Source: Macrococcoides canis
GTDB taxonomy: Bacteria > Bacillota > Bacilli > Staphylococcales > Staphylococcaceae
Length of the DNA: 64,000 nucleotides
Direction of reading: 5' to 3'
Assembly (NCBI RefSeq): GCF_002119805.1
Contig: NZ_CP021059.1
Location: 1,612,001-1,676,000, forward strand
How positions within the stretch are numbered: position 1 is the stretch's first letter; each line of letters starts with the position of its first letter. Below, one piece after another: positions 55,971-64,000 of this stretch. The notes beneath the pieces were generated by a model that was not told the origin of the DNA, did no database searches, and worked only from the letters and a program-made list of their open reading frames with translations. The translations under genes and the position numbers were made by a program.

Positions 55971-57164
55971 ATGGAACGAGATCATGAATATTATAATGAA
56001 AACGCGCATCTACAACCACCACAGCCAAAGAAACAAAATGCTGGTTTCTTAAAGATGGTGCTTGCTGGGGTCGTTGGATCTGCACTCACACTTGGTGTAA
56101 CCGAATTACCAGATTATTTCTCACACGATGAAACAGAAACAATTTCTCCAGTCACGGTTGATAATTCGACAGCTTCTAAATCAACTTCAAATCTCTCTCA
56201 AATGCTGGAACAAGTTTCTCCTGCAATTGTCGGTGTCATCAATATGCAGCAGGCACCTAGCAGCATCTATGATATCTTATCCGGCAATCAATCTACCGAT
56301 ATTACGCCTGCAGGAACAGGTTCAGGTGTAATCTATCAAGTGGATGGAAACAATACATATATCGTGACAAACAATCACGTCGTTGAAGGCGCTAAAGAAT
56401 TAAAGGTCAAATTATCTAACGGCAAGACAATAGATGCTGAATTGATGGGAACAGATGCTTTAACCGATATTGCTGTCCTTAAAGTAACTGGAGACCTGGA
56501 TATTAAACCGGTAGCATTTGCAGACTCATCTAAGATTCGTATTGGAGAACCTGTCTATGCAATTGGTAATCCGCTCGGTCTTGAACTTGCCGGTACAGTA
56601 ACTGAAGGGATTGTGAGTTCAAAGGAACGTACGATGGAAGTAGAAACTTCGGCTGGTAATGCCAGCGTAAAAGTCATTCAGACGGATGCAGCGATTAATC
56701 CCGGTAATTCTGGAGGGGCATTAATCAATACGAATGGCCAATTAATTGGTATTAACAGTATGAAGATATCTGCCAATCAAGTAGAAGGGATTGGATTTGC
56801 TATTCCATCCAACGATACGAAGACGATTATTGAACAGCTCGTTAAGAACGGTAAAGTTGAACGTCCGTATATGGGGCTTGGACTCGTAGGAATCAGTGAT
56901 GTTCCAGATGAGTATTTGAAGGAATTAAAGATCACTCAAAAAAATGGTGTCGTTGTAGCACAAACTGACAGTATTTCTCGTGAGAAATTCAATAAAGGGG
57001 ATGTCATCACTGCTATCGATGGACATAATGTTGAAAGTGACAGCGAGGTCAGAAACTATATCTATACACATCATAAAGCAGGCGACAGCGTGACTTTCAC
57101 TGTTTATAGAGAAGATAAGAAAACAGAAGTTACGATGACGTTAAGAAGTACAAATAACAAATAA
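55971..57164 (+). CDS. htrA: HtrA-like serine protease
   Basis: Membrane-anchored quality-control protease at the cell surface, 397 residues. One transmembrane segment at about 27-45, then a chymotrypsin-like domain with catalytic H136 (TNNHVVEGA), D166 (DALTDIAVL) and S247 (INPGNSGGA). A single C-terminal PDZ domain (about 285-390) includes ITAIDGHNVES. The start is ATG 55971 after GGAGG; an upstream in-frame ATG at 55836 lies inside plsC. In Staphylococcus an htrA gene also lies near tyrS. Confidence 0.93.
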   Translation: MERDHEYYNENAHLQPPQPKKQNAGFLKMVLAGVVGSALTLGVTELPDYFSHDETETISPVTVDNSTASKSTSNLSQMLEQVSPAIVGVINMQQAPSSIYDILSGNQSTDITPAGTGSGVIYQVDGNNTYIVTNNHVVEGAKELKVKLSNGKTIDAELMGTDALTDIAVLKVTGDLDIKPVAFADSSKIRIGEPVYAIGNPLGLELAGTVTEGIVSSKERTMEVETSAGNASVKVIQTDAAINPGNSGGALINTNGQLIGINSMKISANQVEGIGFAIPSNDTKTIIEQLVKNGKVERPYMGLGLVGISDVPDEYLKELKITQKNGVVVAQTDSISREKFNKGDVITAIDGHNVESDSEVRNYIYTHHKAGDSVTFTVYREDKKTEVTMTLRSTNNK

Positions 57165-57193
57165 AAAGATCCGGAAAATTTCCGGATCTTTTT
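57163..57193. terminator. Bidirectional terminator between htrA and the TPM gene
   Basis: AAAAAGATCCGGAAA and TTTCCGGATCTTTTT form a perfect 15-bp stem with a very small loop. Confidence 0.85.
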
Positions 57194-57195
57194 AT

Positions 57196-58044
57196 TTAGA
57201 AGCTGCGACCTGCACCGCCACCATCGAATCCTCCGCCTCCGAAGCCACCTCCGAAGCCGCCACCACCAGAAAATCCTCCTGAAGAGAATCCTCCACCGGT
57301 CGGGAAGAAAACGATTGGACCTGATGAACGTCGTCCGCCGCCACCTCCACGTCCTCCGCCACCGAAGAACATAGAAAGTATTAAGTATAAGAAAAATAGT
57401 GCGATAATAATTTCAAACACACTGATATCACCAACGCTATCATCTTGTGCAGCAATCGGGGTATCGCGTGTATATTTCTCACCATCAAAACCATAGCTCT
57501 TACTGATTTCATCAAATATTGCATTATAAAGTTTAGTCATCGCCTGCGCATAATAGTGCCTGGATGTTTCATCGCCCGCATTTGGATCTGCCTGCATCGC
57601 TTTTTGAATATCAGGCATCGCATATGTATCAATCATGCGGCCGACTTTAGCATCGTTGAGCACTCCTTGAAGACCAGGACCGACCATCACTTCTATACCA
57701 CGATTGTTGTTTTCATTATTGTTGTCAAGATTCAGCAGAATAACGATACCGTTATCTTTATCCTTATCTCCGACACCATATTCACGACCTGCGCGCAGTG
57801 CATAATCTTCTTTAACTTCCTGTCCGATACTTGGCATTGTCATCAGTAAGATTTCAGCAGTGGTACCACTGTGAAGCGTCTCACCTTTTTGGTTTAACGC
57901 ATCTTTTTCCTGCTGATTGAAAATGCCGATATGATCCTGCACGAATCTCGGCTGCTCAAGTTTCGGTAATGGTTCAGCTGCACTAACCGGAAGTGCTGTA
58001 AGAAAGATTATAAGACTCGCGAAAAATATCGCGAATCTCTTCAT
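57196..58044 (-). CDS. TPM-domain secreted/membrane protein (YgcG-like)
   Basis: 282 residues. A signal peptide (about 1-22, ending VSAAEP) leads to a TPM domain (about 30-165) with the LPQRGREYGVGDKDKDNG-like segment AGREYGVGDKDKDNG. A transmembrane helix (about 207-227) and a glycine/serine-rich tail (GGGGRGGGGGR..., GGGFGGG) follow. TPM proteins occur with LemA in many bacteria; roles in protein turnover or membrane homeostasis are suggested but not settled. Its ATG overlaps the lemA stop, so it is the second gene of a lemA-TPM operon. Confidence 0.88.
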   Translation of the reverse strand: MKRFAIFFASLIIFLTALPVSAAEPLPKLEQPRFVQDHIGIFNQQEKDALNQKGETLHSGTTAEILLMTMPSIGQEVKEDYALRAGREYGVGDKDKDNGIVILLNLDNNNENNNRGIEVMVGPGLQGVLNDAKVGRMIDTYAMPDIQKAMQADPNAGDETSRHYYAQAMTKLYNAIFDEISKSYGFDGEKYTRDTPIAAQDDSVGDISVFEIIIALFFLYLILSMFFGGGGRGGGGGRRSSGPIVFFPTGGGFSSGGFSGGGGFGGGFGGGGFDGGGAGRSF

Positions 58045-58628
58045 TACTCAGAATCCTTATCAGAATTAAAATCTACATTTGGTGCATCTTTTGCAGCTCT
58101 ATCAGCTTTAAAGAACTCTTTCTTTTCAAATCCAAATAATCCAGCAACGATACTACCCGGGAAACGTTTAACGACTTTATTGTATTCTGTCACAATGTCG
58201 TTATAGTCATTACGGGCAACTGCGATACGATTTTCAGTACCTGCAAGTTCATCACGAAGTCCAGTGAACTGTGTATCAGCCTTTAGTTCAGGATAGTTCT
58301 CCTGAATTGCGATTAAACGTCCTAAAGCTGAACTTACTTGAGCGTTCGCTTCTGCTTTTTCTTCCATCGTATTTGCACCTGCTAATTTCGCACGAGCATC
58401 CGATACATCTTTGAATACTTTCTCCTCATGTTTCGCATAACCTTTAACCGTTTCAACTAAATTTGGAATTAAATCAAGACGACGTTGTAACTGCGTATCA
58501 ATCTTCGCCTCATATTTGCCAACTTCTGTATCAAGGTCAACCAGCTTATTATAAGGATTGATCAGCATGCTTCCAATGATCAATAATAATACGATAAGAC
58601 CAATGATTGGTATCAATAACTTTTTCAT
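58044..58628 (-). CDS. lemA: LemA family protein
   Basis: 194 residues. A single N-terminal transmembrane segment (about 4-23) is followed by a four-helix-like cytoplasmic/extracytoplasmic domain with the family features YNKLVDLDTEVGKYEAKIDTQLQRR and QENYPELKADTQF. The function is not established. The start is ATG 58628 after AAAGGAGC. It is first in the operon with the TPM gene and downstream of tyrS. Confidence 0.94.
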   Translation of the reverse strand: MKKLLIPIIGLIVLLLIIGSMLINPYNKLVDLDTEVGKYEAKIDTQLQRRLDLIPNLVETVKGYAKHEEKVFKDVSDARAKLAGANTMEEKAEANAQVSSALGRLIAIQENYPELKADTQFTGLRDELAGTENRIAVARNDYNDIVTEYNKVVKRFPGSIVAGLFGFEKKEFFKADRAAKDAPNVDFNSDKDSE

Positions 58629-58699
58629 TAATTTGCTCCTTTTCATTAAAATTACTTAATTGTACCCTAAGCACAGCAACAGTAAACATAACCAGCGTA

Positions 58700-59968
<1,269 letters not shown>

Positions 59969-59974
59969 TTAATT

Positions 59975-60200
59975 AAAAATAAAAAAGCACCCCTACAAAT
60001 GTAAGGGTGCTTGAATGCACGGTACCACCAAACTTATGATTACTCATCACTTTATAATGAAGACGCTCATTATGACGTAGACTCACACTTCAGGTGTATT
60101 CATCAAAGAACATGCTTAGTTTTCACCAGCCACTAAGTCTCTAAATTCAAGTTCCATCATTACTTGTCCCGAAAAGTCTTTATATTTAGTTTCAAATCAA
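59975..60200 (-). ncRNA. T-box riboswitch controlling tyrS (tyrosine specifier)
   Basis: Minus strand: T-box sequence TGGTGGTACCGTG at about 60017-60030, with a terminator at 59985-60012. Stem I contains AGAGACTTAGTGGCTGGTG and the specifier loop GATGAATACACC, where TAC (60096-60098) is the tyrosine codon. Expression rises when tRNA-Tyr is uncharged. Confidence 0.93.
59980..60012 (-). terminator. T-box terminator of tyrS
   Basis: AAGCACCCTTACA and TGTAGGGGTGCTT form a 13-bp stem with a small loop, followed by TTTTTATTTTT on the minus strand. Confidence 0.88.
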
Positions 60201-60210
60201 TTATGATACT

Positions 60211-60239
60211 AGTGTATAAAATTGGATGAATGAAGTCAA
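60211..60239 (-). promoter_or_regulatory. Sigma-A promoter of the tyrS T-box transcript
   Basis: TTGACT at 60234-60239, a 17-bp spacer and TACACT at 60211-60216 on the minus strand. Confidence 0.65.
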
Positions 60240-60286
60240 GAACCTGAAATTATGATATACTAAAAAAATATTCAGGAGGAAAAAAT

Positions 60287-62635
60287 ATGGCAAATAAAAC
60301 TTCATACAAAGATAAATTTAAACGCCAGCTTACTGGCTATAAAGAAGGATTTAAAAACATTAAATATACGCCCTACGTACTCTTTAACGGACTTTATGAA
60401 ACAGTTTCTAAGACGCTGCTCTTTCTCATCACTGCAGGCATATTGTTCGCTACGCTCATGCTTGGAATCGGTAGTGGTTATTTCCTCGCACTTGTAAAGG
60501 ATGAGCCGGTTAAGTCAAATAGTGAACTCAAGAAATCTCTATATGAGATGACACAGAGTACAACCGTCTATTTCGGGTCAGGAGAAACGCTTGGTAACTT
60601 AAACGCTGATACACAGCGTGAAGTTATTAAGCTTAAACAGATGAGTCCTCATGTGAAAGATGCTTTAATCGCTACTGAAGATGAAAGTTTCTATCAACAT
60701 AGAGGCATCGTCCCGAAAGCTTTTATCCGTGCAACAGCTCAGGAATTTCTTAATACTGGTGCAACGAGCGGAGGCAGCACATTAACACAGCAGCTCATTA
60801 AGAATCAGCTGTTAACAAACGAAACGTCCTTCCAAAGAAAAGCGAAAGAAATGATGCTTTCTTTTAAAGTCGAAAAGGCGCTGACAAAAGATGAAATTAT
60901 TGAAGCTTATTTAAATGTTGTCAGTTTCGGTCGTAATACAAATGGTCAGAACATTGCTGGAATAGAAGCTGCTGCCCAAGGAATCTTCGGGGTTAAAGCA
61001 AGTGAACTTAACATTGCTCAGGCTGCATACATCGCAGGACTTCCACAAAACCCATATACATATACACCGTTCCTGCAGGACGGTTCTGTCAAATCTAAAA
61101 ATGATCTTGCATATGGACTGACGCGACAGCAATATGTTCTGTCACGTATGTATCAGGAAAATAAAATCAGTAAAGCAGAATATGATAAAGCGAAATCGTT
61201 CGACATCGTGAAATCATTTACGAAAGATGTAGAGACACCTAATGAAAAATATCCATTCCTAACACAAGAAGTAGAAGATGAAGCTGTTGATATTCTGAAA
61301 TACCACTTCGCTTCAAAAGATAATGTTTCAAAATCAGAACTTGATGAAACACCCGTGCTTCAAGAAAAATATAAGGGCATTGCAGAACGCGCTGTGCGTA
61401 ACGAAGGATATATTGTTGAAACAACAATTAACAAGCCAATCTTTGATGCAATGAATGCAATCAAAGATAATCCAAACTATTATTCTTATGATCGCCAGGC
61501 AGAAGTCGGTGGTAAAACTAAGACATTGAATCAAGAAGTCGGTGTACTTTTAAAAGAGAATAAAACAGGTAAAATTATCGCATTTGTGGGCGGACGAGAT
61601 TACGATAAGTCACAAAACAACCACGCAATGAAAACGAAGCGTTCTCCAGGATCAACAATCAAACCGCTATTGACTTATGCACCAGCTATGGAATATGGCA
61701 TTACAGCGCCAGAGACGATGCTGCTCGATAAAAAGTTTGACTATAATGGTTATGAACCAGAAAACTATGCGCGTATGGAATATGGAAATGTGACAACGCG
61801 TTATGCATTAGAGAACTCTTTAAACTTAAGTACTTTAAGATTATATGCTAGTATTCAGGATAAGAAGCCATGGGAATTATTAAACAAGATGGACTTTAAT
61901 ATCCCAGAATCTGAACAGGAAAACTTATCATTAGCTCTTGGTGCGACAGACATCACACTTAAAAATGATGTCGATGGTTTCTCAACTTTAGCAAATGAAG
62001 GAAACTATCAGGAAAGTTACATGATTGAACGTATAAAAACAAAAGATGGTAAAGTTATCTATCAGCATGAAGCAGAACCTGAGCGTATTTATAGTGCATC
62101 TACCGCTTATATGACGACAGATATATTACGTGGCGTCCTTGATACAGGAAGTGCCTATTCATTGAAAGGGTCATTCCTATACAATCAAGACTGGGCAGGT
62201 AAGACAGGTACAACGCAAGATGCTAAAGACAGCCTGTTCATCGCCTATAATCCAAAAGTAACGATGGGTATCTGGATGGGATATGATGTTCCAACAACAT
62301 TTGATGAAGAAAATCATTATCAGCTCAAGTTATGGCGAGATATCGTCAATCAAATTACATCAATCGATCAGGCTCAGATGGGCGTTGGTGAACGATTTGA
62401 CCAGCCAGCGACTGTATCCAAAAAATCAATATGTCAATTTACTAATAGTACATCGGGCTGCGTGTCTGGTGAAACTACTAAAGAAAGCCTTGTATCTGAA
62501 AAAACTGATTTGACTAAGAAGACGCTGGATACGCCAGATGTATTAAACAGACTCGGTCTAAAACTGGATCCTGCTACAAAGAGTAAGATAGTGCCAAAAG
62601 CACAGCAAAATACTCAGAAGAAAAAGACGAACTAA
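60287..62635 (+). CDS. Class A penicillin-binding protein (transglycosylase and transpeptidase)
   Basis: 782 residues, a bifunctional peptidoglycan synthase. A cytoplasmic stretch of about 40 residues precedes a transmembrane helix (about 43-68). The GT51 glycosyltransferase (about 85-260) has catalytic E131 in EDESFYQHRG, then GGSTLTQQLIKN and the KAKEM motif. The transpeptidase has S456-x-x-K459 (SPGSTIKP), an S-x-N motif in ENSLNLS, and K639-T-G (GKTGTT). All catalytic residues are present. It is not the MecA type. AGGAGG precedes the ATG. Divergent from tyrS. Confidence 0.93.
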   Translation: MANKTSYKDKFKRQLTGYKEGFKNIKYTPYVLFNGLYETVSKTLLFLITAGILFATLMLGIGSGYFLALVKDEPVKSNSELKKSLYEMTQSTTVYFGSGETLGNLNADTQREVIKLKQMSPHVKDALIATEDESFYQHRGIVPKAFIRATAQEFLNTGATSGGSTLTQQLIKNQLLTNETSFQRKAKEMMLSFKVEKALTKDEIIEAYLNVVSFGRNTNGQNIAGIEAAAQGIFGVKASELNIAQAAYIAGLPQNPYTYTPFLQDGSVKSKNDLAYGLTRQQYVLSRMYQENKISKAEYDKAKSFDIVKSFTKDVETPNEKYPFLTQEVEDEAVDILKYHFASKDNVSKSELDETPVLQEKYKGIAERAVRNEGYIVETTINKPIFDAMNAIKDNPNYYSYDRQAEVGGKTKTLNQEVGVLLKENKTGKIIAFVGGRDYDKSQNNHAMKTKRSPGSTIKPLLTYAPAMEYGITAPETMLLDKKFDYNGYEPENYARMEYGNVTTRYALENSLNLSTLRLYASIQDKKPWELLNKMDFNIPESEQENLSLALGATDITLKNDVDGFSTLANEGNYQESYMIERIKTKDGKVIYQHEAEPERIYSASTAYMTTDILRGVLDTGSAYSLKGSFLYNQDWAGKTGTTQDAKDSLFIAYNPKVTMGIWMGYDVPTTFDEENHYQLKLWRDIVNQITSIDQAQMGVGERFDQPATVSKKSICQFTNSTSGCVSGETTKESLVSEKTDLTKKTLDTPDVLNRLGLKLDPATKSKIVPKAQQNTQKKKTN

Positions 62636-62640
62636 AAAGA

Positions 62641-62683
62641 ACCGGTCGATATAGAAAACTCAATGTTTTCTATATCGACCGGT
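62641..62683. terminator. Bidirectional terminator between the PBP gene and fhs
   Basis: ACCGGTCGATATAGAAAAC and GTTTTCTATATCGACCGGT form a perfect 19-bp stem around TCAAT. Confidence 0.88.
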
Positions 62684-62722
62684 CTTATTATTATAAAATT
62701 TAAATTTGAAATAATGAATTTC

Positions 62723-64000
62723 TTAGAATAATCCTACTGCATTGCCATCTTTATCAACATCCATACGCAGCGCTGCTGGTTCTTTCGGAAGACCCGGCAT
62801 CGTCATAATATCTCCTGTCAATGCAACGATAAACCCTGCACCTGTCTTAGGAATCAGTTCACGGATCGTAATTTCAAATCCTGATGGACGACCAAGCTTC
62901 TTAGGATCATCTGAGAACGAGTATTGCGTCTTCGCCATACATACTGGGTACTCATTCCAGCCATTATCAGCGATTGTTTTTAATTGTTTCTTCGCTTTAT
63001 CAGCGAATACAACATCATCTGCACCGTAGATCTTTTGAACGATTGTACGGATTTTCTCTTCAACTGGTAATGAAAGGTCATATAATGGTTTGAAGTTTTG
63101 TGGCTTATCTAATACTTCTAATACTAAGTTCGCTAAATCTTTACCACCTTCTCCACCATGTTCCCATACTTCAGTTAATGCTAATTTCACACCACGTTCT
63201 TTAGCCCAGTTGATTACAAATTCACGTTCAGCATCTGTATCAGTAACAAAGTTATTTAAAGCGATAACAGGCTCAACACCGAATTGATTTAAGTTCTCGA
63301 TATGTTTCTCTAAGTTCTGAATACCAGATTTTAATGCTTCAACGTTTTCAGCTCCAAGCTCAGTCTTCGCAACACCACCATGCATCTTAAGTGCACGGAT
63401 CGTAGCAACTACAACGATTGCATCAGGCTGGATGCCTGCTTTACGTGCTTTAATATCCATAAATTTCTCAGCACCTAAATCTGAACCGAAACCAGATTCC
63501 GTTACAACGATATCTGCTAATTTACGCGCAGTCTTCGTTGCGATAATTGAGTTACATCCGTGAGCGATGTTCGCGAATGGTCCACCGTGAATAAGTGCTG
63601 GTGTACCTTCGATTGTTTGTACTAAGTTAGGTTTTAAGGCATCTTTAAGGATTAATGCTAACGCACCTTCTACACCTAATTCTTTAACTGTAACTGGCTT
63701 GCGGTCATACGTGTAACCGATTGTCATTTTGCCGAGATTTTCTTTTAGATCTTCCATATTGTTTGATAGACAGAATACAGCCATGATCTCACTTGCTACT
63801 GTAATATCGAATCCATCTTCACGTGGTACCCCTTTGAATGGACCACCTAGACCGATAACCACTTGACGTAATGCACGGTCATTCATATCGATGACACGTT
63901 TCCATTCAATGCGGCGTGGATCGATATTTAACTGGTTACCTTGATAAATATGGTTATCGATAAATGCAGCTAATGCATTATTTGCAGTAGTAATCGCATG
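62723..64000 (-). CDS. fhs: Formate--tetrahydrofolate ligase, C-terminal part (5' end outside the window)
   Basis: The reading frame is open to the window edge, so the ATG at 63886 is internal: codons upstream read [19 protein letters not shown], conserved in the family. About 425 of an expected 555 residues are present. It makes 10-formyl-THF from formate, THF and ATP. Seen here are [14 protein letters not shown], the [12 protein letters not shown] segment and the C-terminus [10 protein letters not shown]. fhs beside the PBP-tyrS block fits the staphylococcal order. Confidence 0.96.
   Translation of the reverse strand, partial: HAITTANNALAAFIDNHIYQGNQLNIDPRRIEWKRVIDMNDRALRQVVIGLGGPFKGVPREDGFDITVASEIMAVFCLSNNMEDLKENLGKMTIGYTYDRKPVTVKELGVEGALALILKDALKPNLVQTIEGTPALIHGGPFANIAHGCNSIIATKTARKLADIVVTESGFGSDLGAEKFMDIKARKAGIQPDAIVVVATIRALKMHGGVAKTELGAENVEALKSGIQNLEKHIENLNQFGVEPVIALNNFVTDTDAEREFVINWAKERGVKLALTEVWEHGGEGGKDLANLVLEVLDKPQNFKPLYDLSLPVEEKIRTIVQKIYGADDVVFADKAKKQLKTIADNGWNEYPVCMAKTQYSFSDDPKKLGRPSGFEITIRELIPKTGAGFIVALTGDIMTMPGLPKEPAALRMDVDKDGNAVGLF

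Noticed and set aside
55845-56009. N-terminal extension of plsC overlapping htrA
   Set aside because: It lacks a ribosome-binding site and family similarity, while ATG 55844 has AAAGGAG; likewise the htrA extension from 55836 runs inside plsC.

Overview
The window looks like a chromosomal core segment of a low-GC Gram-positive coccus of the Staphylococcaceae, most likely Macrococcus (or Macrococcoides). This rests on the protein sequences and on the gene order. The backbone infC-lysP-thrS-dnaI-dnaB-nrdR-gapB-coaE-mutM-polA-phoR-phoP-icd-citZ-aapA-pyk-pfkA-accA-accD-dnaE-nrnA is the staphylococcal/Bacillus order, and mdh is kept next to icd as in Bacillus. No rRNA, tRNA, transposase, integrase or CRISPR array was seen. 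The genus is inferred from memory of related genomes, not from a search.

Layout. (1) 1-7030, minus strand: 5' end of infC behind an L20-type leader, lysP behind a lysine riboswitch, thrS behind a threonine T-box, then the replication-restart genes dnaI and dnaB and the regulator nrdR. (2) 7150-8522: a small accessory patch with an SGNH/GDSL hydrolase and a paired SMR exporter (ykkC/ykkD). (3) 8600-19980: gapB with CcpN-like and CcpA-like sites, coaE, mutM, polA, phoR/phoP, and the TCA genes mdh, icd and citZ. (4) 20140-33640: aapA, a 47-bp direct repeat, pyk, pfkA, accA, accD, a very short FadR-type GntR regulator, dnaE, nrnA, ytpI, ytoI and ytkL. (5) 33770-43460: M24 peptidase and a CutC-like gene, ald, usp, an inserted AT-rich methyltransferase, ackA, ytxK, tpx, an RDD protein, sppA and NAD kinase. 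(6) 43530-50730: TSUP transporter, GDPD, thiI with its cysteine desulfurase, ezrA, free-Met-sulfoxide reductase, and rpsD with a structured leader. (7) 50850-58630: OsmC, a dicarboxylate/amino-acid symporter with a perfect cre match, hutH, two small unknown proteins, plsC, htrA, a TPM protein and lemA. (8) 58700-64000: tyrS with a tyrosine T-box, a class A penicillin-binding protein, and the 3' part of fhs.

How the genes fit together. Central carbon flow dominates: pfkA-pyk (glycolysis), gapB (gluconeogenesis), citZ-icd-mdh (TCA), accDA (malonyl-CoA), ackA (acetate overflow), ald and hutH (amino-acid catabolism) and fhs (one-carbon units). RNA-level control is concentrated here: an L20-type leader, a lysine riboswitch, two T-boxes and an S4-type leader.

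I did not find an obvious undescribed multi-gene system. The points most worth a second look are the mini-GntR regulator whose putative operator coincides with the dnaE terminator hairpin, the CcpN/CcpA site arrangement at gapB, a stand-alone mini helix-turn-helix protein, the isolated hutH with tandem promoter repeats, and the 47-bp intergenic repeat.
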